Assembly (NCBI GenBank): GCA_022036555.1
Contig: CM039130.1
Span: 22,656,570-22,720,569, forward strand
DNA: 64,000 bases
Direction: 5' to 3'
From: Microstegium vimineum
Taxonomy: Eukaryota; Streptophyta; Magnoliopsida; Poales; Poaceae
In this document: in pieces, positions 35,661-47,900 of the stretch
How positions within the stretch are numbered: the stretch's first letter is position 1
Layout: every line of letters starts with the position of its first letter
Position numbers and translations under genes: made by a program
The notes under the pieces: generated by a model
Database searches by the model: none
Told to the model about the DNA's origin: nothing
Seen by the model: only the letters and a program-made list of their open reading frames with translations

Positions 35661-36379
35661 TCCTGGAAAAAGTCCAATTTTTCTCCCTTCAACTTCAGCA
35701 TGCGTTCATTTTTCCTCTTCAAACTATAAAACTAGATATCTTTCCTCCTCCAACTTTGGTCGGTTTTGGTCGGTTTTAGATGGTGGTTTTGTATTTTTTT
35801 TATTTATTTTGACTGAATCTTTGAAAAATCATAGTAAATTAACGAAAAATCATAAAATAGAATCAAATTTTATTAGACTTCACATGAGTAGATTTATACA
35901 TTGAGTATATAATATATTACTCTTAAATATAAAAGTTTAATGTAACTCTAGATTTATATTTTTCTGTAATTAATTAGAATAATTCATAGGTTCAGTTTCT
36001 GTGATCTAATTATAGTAAAATTACCATAAAAATTTCACCACAATTAAACCATAGAAATTACATCTATAAATTATTCCAATTAATTACAGAATAACATGGA
36101 TTTACTCACGTGGAGATTTTTATTTTTTTATTTTTGGTGATTTACTATAATTTTATAAAGATTTAGCTAAAAAAATAAAAAAAGATAAAGGTAAAACCAC
36201 TATTGTTGTAGCAAACAATCGTCTTAAACCGATCACTAGCAAACAATCGTATTAAACCGATCAGTGTAAAATGAACCGTTTTCAAAATTATAAAGGAAGA
36301 AAAATCTCTGATTTTAACTTTTACCCGCTCGCCGATTCATCAGACCAATCATGCCCCCATCATGAATCCACGCTGTCTC
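35661..36379. other. AT-rich upstream region of the U-box gene
   Basis: AT-rich non-coding sequence. A 26 bp unit containing CAAACAATCGT and TTAAACCGATCA is repeated in tandem at about 36211-36262. Any core promoter of the gene should lie at its right end, but no TATA box stands out. Confidence 0.4.
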
Positions 36380-37535
36380 TGCGGTATCATTCTACGGCGC
36401 CTGCCTCTGCAGCTGCCAGTGCAGTCGAGGGGAGCCGCGTCCCGTCCGTGGGTTGCCTTCGCTTGCTAGCTCACCCACTCGCCCTCGCAGTCGCAGCAGC
36501 GGACGAGCCGTCGAGGAAAACGCAGCGCCGCCAATCACCCCTCCTCTGCCCTGCCCTGTCCTCCCTCCCTCCCGGCGCCAGCTCGACGCTCGGCCCAGCG
36601 GGCGGGATCCGTCGCCCCAGATCTGCTGCCTCCTCCCGAGGCCTGCCTGACCGCCCCATGCTCGGGTAGGGCTTCTCAGTTTTCCCCGTTCCCCGTGGGC
36701 CACTCGACCGGCAGACGGAGCGGAAGGGCGGCCCCTGCACTGACTGCGGCGTGACGCGACGCGCGACTCTCCCAGAAGCGGCGTGCGGCGACCGGGACCG
36801 GCTGGTGGCGGTGAATCCGCGCCGGCGAATTGAATTCCGGCGGCGAATACCCTCCTCTGGTCCTGTCTCAAGCTCTCGGTGTCCACGCCTCCATCTCGTC
36901 GCCGTTCTCGACGCCCGCGGATCCAACGGTCTTAAACCGAGTTTGCTCAACAGCCCAAGGTATGCCAAGTTGCAACATGCAAACCCTAGCTTGCTGGTTG
37001 CTGTTGTGCTCTACTAGACAGCACGGGTTGGGCTAGGATTTATGCAATTTTGCCTGTTGGAATCGATGATTCATTTGCCAATCGTTGATTTATTGCATAT
37101 TTTCTTTGTAGAATTATTATTTGAGTATGAAGAGGAACACAGACATTGCAAGTTTCGAATTTTATTTTATGCATTCAATATATTACGACTTCTTCTAAAT
37201 ATATTGCTATATTTTTAGCTATTTTATACTTGTATGTATTCCGAAATGTTCTTTGGATTATATATCCAATTATATATTGGAACACTGGTTTGGCATACCC
37301 TAAGTTAAAGTCCTGCTATAGCTGCTGCCATTGTGTGTTTTTTTTGGTGTTATTCATTTCATGGATCATCATACCACTTGGTTCATTCAGTTTCCTTTTG
37401 TTCATATTGGATATGGACATGAATCTCTATTTTGCTCTTCGAAGTGATTGCAACTGTTGCTTCATGTTTGTATTTCTTGCAATCATCTACCAACATGCCA
37501 CCTATGTTAACATAGCACCTCTTAACTTGTTTTAG
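36380..37535 (+). promoter_or_regulatory. Probable 5' UTR exon and leader intron of the U-box gene
   Basis: GC-rich, CpG-rich stretch (about 36380-36959) typical of a grass 5' UTR. A splice donor CCCAAG/GTATGC lies at 36959/36960 and an acceptor ACTTGTTTTAG at 37535, 13 bp before the ATG at 37549. This predicts a leader intron of 576 bp that is T-rich as expected. The transcription start is not determinable by reading. Short frames in the GC-rich part overlap in all phases and look non-coding. Confidence 0.5.
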
Positions 37536-37548
37536 TGTTTCACTAGTG

Positions 37549-38861
37549 ATGGCAGAAGTCCAGGATGGCCACTATGATTCGACGTCACAATCCACTGACA
37601 GCTTGCGTGTTGAGCCTATATATGAGTCGTTCCTATGCCCACTTACCAAACAGGTTATGCGGGATCCTGTCTCTATTGACAGTGGTGTTACATTTGAACG
37701 CAATGCCATTTTGAAGTATTTCAATGAATGTCTTAGCAGTGGGAGGAAGCTTGTCTGCCCTGCAACTAAGATGGAGCTCAGCAACACTGAGTTAAATCCA
37801 AGCATAGCTCTGAGGAACACTATTGATGAATGGATGAACCGCAACGAGGCGGCCAAACTTGATGTCGCTCATAAGTCATTGACTTCTGATAGCACGGAAA
37901 GTGATATCCTACAAGCACTACAGTATGTTGATGAGATATGTCAGAGAAGTCGATCCAGTAGGCAGGTTGTGAGAAGAGATGGACTGATAATCATGATTGC
38001 TGACTTGTTGAAGAATAGCAGTATGAAAGTACGGCAAACGGCACTAGAGACTCTTAGCTCCATTGCAAAAGATGACAATGACAATAAGGTTCTTTTCTTT
38101 TGATGCTTAATTTGCCAGCAGATCTTAACTTTGTAATATCTTTTGATGCTTCAGATCTTAACTTTATATTATCTTGAAACATTACCTGCAGATTGAGATT
38201 GCTGCTGGAGACAATATTCGCACAATTGTAAAGTTCTTAAATCATGGGCAGACGCAGGAAAAGGAACAAGCTGTGTCTCTGTTGTTTGAACTTTCAGAAA
38301 ATAAGGCTCTTTCAGAAAGAATCGGCAGTGTTTCTGGAGCTATTCTTATACTTGTTGGCTTGTCAAGCAGTAAAGTAGAAAACTTGCTGATTGTTGACAG
38401 AGCTGAGAAGACATTGGAAAATTTAGAGAGCTGTGAAAAGAATGTTAGACAGATGGCTGAAAATGGTAGATTGCAACCCCTTCTGAGACTGCTTCTTGAA
38501 GGTATGATTCTTTCAAATGTACATGTTTCCTTTTCACTACAAAGTGATTTTGTACTCTTTTACAGCTGTAACATGGTCAGTGCCACCTAATATTCTCATT
38601 AGCACTGTTGCATCTTCATCCCATCAATAGTATCATGCTATACTTCCTTAGCTGTGTCTGTGGTAGAACTAGGGTTCCTACCAGAGTTGTTGCGGAGGTT
38701 GTAAGGGTGGAAGATCAGAAGGCGAGGCTTAGGGAGGCGGCAGCGGGTTGGTGCCGTGGTGAAGTTGGCGCAAGGAGAAAGAGGAAGAGGCGGCTAGGGC
38801 TTCTTGGGGGAATCCGGCAACAATAAGTTGCTTCTGCTTAATTCCTAAATAATGTTTACAA

Positions 38862-38911
<50 letters not shown>

Positions 38912-41900
38912 TAGGAAATAAATCTAATTGTGACATTGGATCACTTAGACCAGTCGGCCCCCTCCCCTGCACTGACCCTTAGCCACCTGTTGGCCGATGC
39001 CTGGAGTAGGCAATATCGGTCATAACATCACTCCCCCCCTCAACAAACAACTCATCCTCGAGCTGGAAGTCGGGGTAGAGAGCCTTGAACTCCTGGAGCA
39101 GCTCCCACATAGAGTCGTCGTCGGGTAAGCCATGCTACATGACGAGGATGCGCCACACACCACGTCGAAGCTGAGCACGAAGGGCACGCTCAGGAGCTGT
39201 CAGAAGGCGACCATCCATCGTCGGAGGCAACATCGCAGGGGCTGCTGGAGGATCTCCCTTGTGCGGCTTCAGCAGTCCCACATTGAAGACATCATGTAAA
39301 TGCCCGGCTTCTGGAAGCTAAAGGTGATATGCCACCTGCCCAACACGTTCCAGTATTCGGAATGGCCCGACATAGCGAGGACCAAGCTTCCCTAGCGCGG
39401 GGCTCCAGGGATTGCGTTGTGCGAGGTAGAAGGCGCAACCACACCTAGTCCCCCACCGCAAACTCCACATCGCGATGAGCGGCATCATAGTATCTCTTGG
39501 ACAGCTGCTGGGCTACAAAAGACGCGTCTGCCGTGTCCGTCCAAGCATTCCCCGCCGTATATGGAAGTAGAGGTAGTGGATGCTGATTGTAGACTGCCTC
39601 AAAGGGGGTAGCACGCAGCGCCGTGTGAAACGAGGTGTTGTAGCAATACTCTACCTGCGGTAGCCAATCAACCCACGCACATGGCCGATCACTAGTTACG
39701 CAGTGTAGGTACATCGCGAGCACCTTGTTGACAACTTTGAACTGCCCATCTATCTTGGGGTTGAATGCGATGCTCATGCGCAGCGTGATGCCTGCCATCT
39801 TGAACAGATATCTCCACACATGACTGGTGAACACCAGGTCCTGTCGCTAATGATGGAGGCGGGAAACCCATGGAGGCGCGCAATCCCGTTGTAGAAGGCA
39901 TGGGCGACAGACGAGGCGGTGTAGGGGTGCCCAAGAGCGATGAAGTGCCAGAGGTGTTCGGTCCACGACGAGCTATAGATGAGTATGTCATCGAAAAACA
40001 CAAGGACGAACCTGCTTAGGAACGGTTGTAGGACGTCGTTCATCAGGGCCTGGTAGCTGGCGCGTTGGTGAGGCCAAAAGGCATCACCAAGAACTCGAAG
40101 TGGCTGTGGTGCGTGTGGAATGCTGTCTTTGCGACGTCCTCTGGGTGCATGCACACCTGGTGATAGCCCGATTGGAGGTTGAGCTTGGTGAAAAAACGGG
40201 AGCCATGGAGCTCGTTGAGAAGCTCCTCGACCACTGGGATGGGGAAATTATCCTTCGATGTCTTGGCGTTGAGTACGCGGTAGTCGATGCATGTGGGAGA
40301 TGCGTGGTCCGTAGGTCATTCAGCCTTGCACCCCTTCGCAGCTCCTCCAAGTTGCGCTTCGCCGTGTGGAGGACCTCGACAATGGCAGTTGGGAAGGTGC
40401 ACCCCTCCTTGTCATTCTCCATCAAAAGCCCTCCGCTCTTCTCTGTGCGGTGCAGACCAGCGGCCCGCTGGTCAGGCAGGGAGAAGGCCTGGGGTCATTG
40501 GCCCGAGCGCACTGCCTAGCAATACCTTATTCCGCCACCGTCCACACGAAGTGCGCCTTCGCTGGTTGTTGTTGCGACCAATTCCAGGTGGCCGTACATG
40601 TGTGTCCCTTTCGTCTAGATGGTTTCCATGTAGGGGTGAAAGTGGCGTGGATAATCCTCCGCTCCGATCCGATCCGCTCCGAATCCGAATCCGAATTTTA
40701 AGGATATGGAGAAGTGTTTTTCAAATCCGTGCGGATATGGATAATCCGAATCCGACTACATGCGGATGTGGTGTAGGATATGGGATTGACAAAATCCGGT
40801 GGATATGGATTATCCGATAATTGAACATGGATTATCCGATGCTTATAATAGGATAACCGAATATTTTAAGGAGCCCAACCGCAAGAGTACAAGTCAGTCC
40901 AACCCATGACACTAGCATTATTATATTATAGTGCATAACCATAGTTGTCAATTTATTTTTATTATTTTGTAAGCATAAATGACATCTAATGAATTGCTTC
41001 TCATCTTAAAAAAACCAGCATGTAAGCACATAGTATCTGACTTAGAAAAGTCCGCTTCCACTGCGAAACCGGTCCAAATCCGTACCATTTCCGACATCCT
41101 AAAAAATTCGTTTTTGTATCCGAAACCGTATAATATCCGATCCGCTCCGAATCCGATTTAAAAAATAGGATTAGGATACGGAGAAGCTATTATCCGCACC
41201 GATCCGATCCGTTTTCATCCCTATCTCCATGGGATCTTGGTGGCTACACACGTGCAGGTCCGGCATGCGGAGAACGTCCACTTTCGATGCGGAGTCCAAT
41301 TCATGTTGAGAATAATAAAATAAGCTGAGATGTAAAAGGCTTTAGGTGTTAGGTTTGTGTCGAGTTTCACCATTATAAGTTGGTTAGGTTGCAGCTCGAC
41401 GACGAGCTGCATGTCCAAGTGGGGTGTAGTGTTCGAGTACGTCATGGGCCTATTGGGCCTAGTCAGGCAGTATGGCCCATTAGTGTTAGGGTTAATTAGA
41501 GATAAGGATAGCTTGCTTAGGGATCAAGTATTCCTTACTTCGAAGTCAAGTAAACCTCTATATATAAGGAGAGGAGATGCATCAGTCTAATCAAGCAAGA
41601 ATTAAGAAGGAAAAACCTTCTCTCTCGCCTGGCTGTGGGCAAAGGCTCCTGGCCAGCCTCTCTCCGTCTTTCGCCCTCGCAGCCCTAGCCGCTGCAATGG
41701 TGTGAACAGTACCCGCAGGTACTGTAGCATGGCAGCCGCTGTCTCTCTCCTCAACCCTATCATCCATAACAGTCTGCACTTAGAAGTGTCTCCCCATTTC
41801 ACCAGGTTCACCTTTAAGTTCACTAAATTTGTACTGGACATGTAATTGTTGCTGTCTGTGCTATGATCCAATAGTTATGGTCATATGAAGAATATATTAG

Positions 41901-44900
41901 CACAAATGATGAATCATAATGTATGTGCTTGCTACTCAAATTTGGGATTTTTGGTGTTCACCAATTTTTTGTTGTACTTGGTGATTGCCTGTGTGTTGCA
42001 ACGGGAACAATAAAAAAAATCACATCAACTTTGGTGGTGTTTGAGAATCCTTGCCAAACCAATATTAAGACATTGAGGGACTATGACATTTGATTTGATG
42101 CTAGATGTCTTCACTGTGTTGTTTTTCAAGGGAGTGCATTGTCCAATATAAAACGTCATTTCACCAATTATGCAATCAATATTGCTCTATAAACCTCAAG
42201 GCCCCTGATTAAAATTTGGTAAAGCTGAGAAAGCTCTCACTACAATAATTACAAAGCCACAGTTTGAGAAGTTGCTTCCCAACTTTGCAACTAACTAGCT
42301 GGAGAATTTTCCTCTCTCCACAATCCAAATCAACACAAGGGCCCCTGATAATGACTACAGTACATCACAAGCTGCATTAAGTTGTACAGACCTGTCAATA
42401 ACATACATAATAGAATGGACGCATAACAACATTGTTAACTTGTAACACGCCTAATTGGGGGCGCGTCTTCCCCTCGGTTTAGAGGTAGGATTGGGGGGAA
42501 TTGAGGGGGATTAGAGGGAGGAACAGCAGCCCTAGGGCTGGCCGCACCTAGAGAGAGGAAGGAGATGGCAGCAGCAGCAAGCTGCAGCCGGCCTGGCCGG
42601 GGGAGGGCATGGGCGCGGTAGAGGTAGGGCAGCAGCGAGGCGCTGCTGTTGCTGCAGCACTGCAAGGGCAGCAGCTAGGGCAGGGCAAGCGGCGGCGGCG
42701 TGAGAGGAGGCTGCGGCTAGGGTTAGGGGGCGGCGCAGGAGAAGGAGAGGGGGGCAACGGCGGCAACAGGGAGGAGGAGGAGACCGAGGCTTAGAAGGGG
42801 GAGGGGGAGATAGATGGGTTTTACCCCAAACTATTCTTACTTAAGATTGAAAGGATACATCTCCCTTTATATATATAGGGAGGACTCGACTCGACTCGAC
42901 TTGACGTACAAGCAAACCTAGTTCCTAGACTCTTCCTAAACCTAAATGCTACAGTACCCACGGTACTGTTCACGTTGGGCCCGATTGGCCTGACACCTCT
43001 GTAACCTGTCACGGCTATATCGGCCCGTGACATCACTCCTCCCTTTTCCGCACAGCGCATCCTTGCGCTGTGTCGTTGCCCAGTCGTCGACGTCGTTGGT
43101 TGAAGCTCCTCCTAGCGGTGGCGCTTGCTGTTGCTGGAATAGCGCCAGGACGATGGGTGTTGGAGTTGGGTCCGTGACACTTCTCCCTCCGTCTCGAGGC
43201 AGCACGTCTGCGTGATGCAATCTGCCATGTGCTCGGTGTAGAATCCTCGGGGTGTTGTGGATGGAGTTGATGTTGTAGCGGCTGCATGTTATTGTTGTTG
43301 AGGTGTTGAAGCCTGCTTGATGTCGCATGTTGCATCGTCGTGGTGGTGGCCATGGTTGTCGCCCGAGGTAGCCCCATAGCCATGATTTAGCTTGAGCTAG
43401 GTGCGTTACCTTCTTTGTTGTAGTACAGTTGTGATAATAAGCTTGTAGTAGATGGTACTGCTGATGTCGAGGCCATTGAAAATATTGGTGTCGCTGCACC
43501 TTGTGGTTGGGCGATGATGATGTTGTTGATGGTCTTTCTTATGGTGGTGTTGACGTCGACAACAGTGTGATGATGTGAGGACTTTGCCACTCCTGGTGAT
43601 GATGGTGTAGCCTATATTCCCCAAAGTGTACCAAGACGCCTCATTTGTTGGAGTTGTGACTGTCGTAGCGTCTTGGACATCGGTCTCAGGTGGTGCTACA
43701 TTATAGTTGGCCTGGTTAGTTTTATGAACATTTTGAAGATGTACCTGGCCTTTTGCTATATCAGCAGCAATGTTGATGATCGATGCTAGTTGGAGATGTT
43801 GCTGCGTGGCCGTTGGGATTGTTGCAGTCGTTAGTTGTGTAGGTTGTGAGCGGCCACCAATGACAACGATCCGTGTCTGATTCAGGATGTTGGGTACCCC
43901 CGTAGGAAGAGGGACGTCGATCAATCCAATGCGGATGGCGCCTGTTGCAGGTGTTGGAGTGTTGCGTTGTGGCGTCGATTGTTGTTGCTGAGATGTATTG
44001 ACATGTCGCCATTGTTGATGTAGAGTTGGCGGTGTCGTAGCACATTGCAGAGGTTGCAATCTCGGGTTCTTCTCTCGCCATTGAGGTTGTCGAGTAGTAG
44101 TTGACGGAGAGGTTTTGGAGCTCACATTCATATGTTTGCAAACTTGAGGATGTTGCCAGTTGGTGTACATCGGAGGTTGCCGTTGTGGGAGCCTTGGGAA
44201 GGCACCGAGAATTGACCCCACTAGTTGAGGTGGAGGGGGACGATTCTGTCTGTTACCTTGCATTGTTGAGGATGAGCTAGCAGCACCTGGTTCTTGTTGT
44301 GGAGCACGATCGCTGTGGGGGGTCGGAAGGATCAGCGATGTCGAGGGAGAACCATTTGTTGGGCCGCTTTTGCTCCCTGAGTTGGCTGCACTTGTAGACT
44401 TGGAGCTATGTGTAGTCGCCTTTAATTTGCGAACTGCACTAGCTGATGCTGGAGTACCGTTTGTAGGAGAGGTAATCTTCCTGTGAGTTGCGGTGGCTCC
44501 CTTTCCTGAATTGTCGGTGGAGGACGAAGTTGATGATGGTTGCATTGTTGTAGTATGGTTGACGTCGTCCTGTAGCAGCATGGTGAGGGTCAACTTTGGT
44601 GTATCCACAGAGTTGCACCTAGGGCATCTGTAGGTGATGCCGTGGGTGTTGTGCAGACCGGCGATGTAGATGCCATCTTATTTGTGATGTTGATAGCCGA
44701 TGGAGGTGTTGCTGATGGGTTAGGAGCCAGTGGCGTTCCTGGTGCAGGCACCTGCTGTGCTGGTGGCCAGGTGGCTGGCTGAGGAAGTTGGTGATCGCCT
44801 GGGACTGGCTGTACAGCCGCACAATCGATGGCGTGCAGGCGCTTGTCCAGTTCGACGAGTTGCTGATTTATCTCGTCGAGATTAGTGGACGAGGAGGTTC

Positions 44901-47900
44901 CATCCGAAGATCCCTTCGATGCATCTGCAGGAGCAAAATCATGGCTGACTTCGGGTATGGACTCCTGTTCTTCCTCCAAGTTGGCAAAAAAAATCTGATT
45001 TTTTGCAGCCAATGGTTGGTGAAGTTGCTCATGTTGTCCGTGCTGACGGCGGAATCCATGGATCGTATAGGTCTCTGATACCAGATGTAACACGCCTAAT
45101 TGGGGGCGCGTCTTCCCCTCGGTTTAGAGGTAGGATTGGGGGTGATGGATAAGTCTCTGTCGTGGGGGGGGGGGGGGGGGGGCTGCAACACATGGTGGTG
45201 CTGCTGCTGCCTCTCAAGGACAGCATCAAGAACATCACCCTTGACTGGGCGGTTAGCATCTTTAGAACAACATCTATAGGACAACATCTTGACTAGGGCT
45301 GTTAGCATCTTTAGGACATCATCTTTAGGACAGCATCTTGACTAGCATCTAGGACATCACCTAGGTTGTGCTTGGTTGGTTAGCAGCCCTATATATTTGT
45401 ATCCCCAACCCTTCAGGTTGGTATGATAGTATGGTGTGAGAAAAATAACAAGAAAATTTGCCCCAACTCCCAATTGTCATCCTCTCCATGAGAGTTCAAC
45501 TCCTACTGATTCCTAGAGTTCGAGTTCAGCGGCTAACAAGTGGTATCAGAGCCGCAATTTCCTGTAGCCTGAGCATCTCCTGCTCAACTCCTTCTCCAGC
45601 CTCACTCCCAACCTTGCAGCAGCCACAGCTAGGAGCAGCAGCAGCTCCGGCTGCCTCTGTTCAAGCTTCCCCCTCTGTTCAGACAAGCAGCAGCTCGTCA
45701 GAAGCTGTTCCATCTCCACGCAGCAGCCCCTCGCTGGTGTGCCATGTCCGCAGGACAGTCTTAGCGCTTGGTCACCTCGAGCACGCAGCGTCGGCAGGCA
45801 GCCGAGCTCGCTGCGGCAGAGGAACGCGAGCGAGCGGCCAAGGAGACTGCTGCTGCGGCGGCAGAGCTGGCAGCAGCCAAGGCGGAGGCGGAAGCAGCGG
45901 CAGCAGCAGCTGCAGCGCGTGCAGCAGCAGCAGAGGTCGAGGCTCTGCGCAGCAGCAACGGCAGCTCCATCGCTGCCGACGACGGTGCTGATGCAGACCT
46001 CGAGTTGCTGGAAAGGGAGGCAACGCGAGGACGAGCTGCGCAGTGGGCAGCTGCACACGCCCATGAGCGTGCTGGCAGCCCAGACAGGCGCGGGCGCGCC
46101 GGTGGCGCTCTTGGTCAAGGCAACCACGACGATCTCCTTGGTAGAGACGTAGAGTCAGTGGAGCTCAAGGTGGACAGCAAGTCCGCCTTGGCCTTGGCGA
46201 AGAACCCTGTTTTCCATGAGCGCAGCAAGCACATCCGGGTGAGGTACCACTTCATCAGAAGCTGCCTGGACGAAGGGAGTGTCCGGGCCGACTACATCAA
46301 CACCCAAGACCAGCTTGCCGACTTCCTGACCAAGTCACTTGGGCGGGTCAAGTTCCAAGAGTTCCGCACCAGAATCGGGATGGCTCAGATTCCCCACAAG
46401 GAGCCACACAAGACTTAGGGAGAGATTGATGGATAAGTCTCTGTCTGGTGGGGGGGCTGCAACACATGGTGCTGCTGCTGCCTGTTCAGGACAGCAGCTG
46501 TCTCTCAAGGACAACATCAAGAACATCACCCTTGACTGGGCGGTTAGCTTCTTTAGGACAACATCTATAGGACAACATCTTGACTAGGGCTGTTAGCATC
46601 TTTAGGATAGCATCTTGACTAGCATCTAGACTAGCATCTAGGACAGCACCTAGGTTGTGCTTGGCTGGTTAGCAGCCCTATATATTTGTATCCCCAACCC
46701 TTCAGGTTGGTATGGCAGTATGGTGTGAGAAAAATAACAAGAAAATTTGCCCCAACTCCCAATTGTCATCCTCTCCATGAGAGTTCAACTCCTACTGATT
46801 CCTAGAGTTCGAGTTCAGCGGCTAACAGGGGGGAATTGAGGGGGATTAGAGGGAGGAACAGCAGCCCTAGGGCTGGCCGCACCTAGAGAGAGGAAGGAGA
46901 TGGCAGCAGCAGCAAGCTGCAGCCGGCCTGGCCGGGGGAGGGCATGGGCGCGGTAGAGGTAGGGCAGCAGCGAGGCGCTGCTGTTGCTGCAGCACTGCAA
47001 GGGCAGCAGCTAGGGCAGGGCAAGCGGCGGCGGCGGTGAGAGGAGGCTGCGGCTAGGGTTAGGGGCCGGCGCAGGAGAAGGAGAGGGGGGCAGCGGCGGC
47101 AACAGGGAGGAGGAGGAGACCGAGGCTTAGAAGGGGGAGGGGGAGATAGATGGGTTTTACCCCAAACTATTCTTACTTAAGATTGAAAGGATACATCTCC
47201 CTTTATATATATAGGGAGGACTTGACTCGACTCGACTTGACGTACAAGCAAACCTAGTTCCTAGACTCTTCCTAAACCTAAATGCTACAGTACCCGCGGT
47301 ACTGTTCACGTTGGGCCCGATTGGCCCGACTTGGGCCCAACACCTCTGTAACCTGTCACGGCTATATCGGCCCGTGACATAACTATATATAGTGCTATGC
47401 TTGCTTACATATGAAAAGATAATTGACAAAGCATAATAACTAACACCACCTCATGAAGATGATACATTATTTGAAACTACAGTAAACTTTTAAAGTTCAA
47501 GGTCGAATAATCATCAAACAAAAGAAAGGAAAATGCCATTACAAAAAATATAAACAAGAAATTTGAAACATGAAGTATGCTTCTATAGATGTCCAGAGGA
47601 AACCTACCTCACCTTCGTTGAAAAGCGCACAAGATTGATTGGTTATATTCAACAAATATGCTTCCTGCACTTAGTAACATTCAGAAGTTATTTACCAACT
47701 CACCAGCAGGCAGGTATCTTCAGAAGCATATGGCAGATGAACATGAACACCCCAGATCCCTTTTTCATGTGTTCACTCTTACCTGTTTACAAAGAAGCCA
47801 GAGGGAAGAAACATCCTTAGTTGTAAATTTGAGGTGATAATCGTTTGGCAAAGTAAATCTGCGACATGCTCTGGAATTGGTTCGCTCTAGACTAGCTTTC

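Larger units (their letters stand above)
42441..47379 (-). mobile_element. Non-autonomous LTR retrotransposon E
   Basis: Minus-strand element with target duplication TAACT on both sides (42436-42440 and 47380-47384). The 3' LTR is 42441-43032 (592 bp, TGTCACGGGCC to GGCGTGTTACA); the 5' LTR is 45086-47379, split by element F. A primer-binding site TGGTATCAGAG follows the 5' LTR (about 45083-45073) and a polypurine tract AAAAGGGAGGAGTGA precedes the 3' LTR. The LTRs contain a TATATATATAAAGG promoter box and CGACT tandem units. The internal region of about 2.05 kb has two ORFs but no protease, integrase or RT, so the element must have been mobilised in trans. Confidence 0.9.

Noticed and set aside
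36392..36968. Minus-strand frames of 164 and 165 codons opposite the U-box gene leader
   Set aside because: GC-rich 5' UTR sequence gives long frames in all phases; no conserved motif, and two phases are equally open.
38865..38906. AT run considered as an origin or matrix attachment site
   Set aside because: A simple dinucleotide microsatellite explains it; no further signal.
40100..40820. Plus-strand frames of 111-177 codons
   Set aside because: Antisense shadows of the gypsy RT relic running into the hAT-type MITE.
41303..41771. LTR-like piece considered as the 5' LTR of the gypsy relic
   Set aside because: Promoter-like motifs read in + orientation while the gypsy relic reads in - orientation, and no primer-binding site adjoins it.
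45458..46152. Frames of 137-193 codons on both strands over element F
   Set aside because: Low-complexity Ala/Gln/Ser frames opposite or out of phase with the Copia gag/RNase H sequence of the same region.
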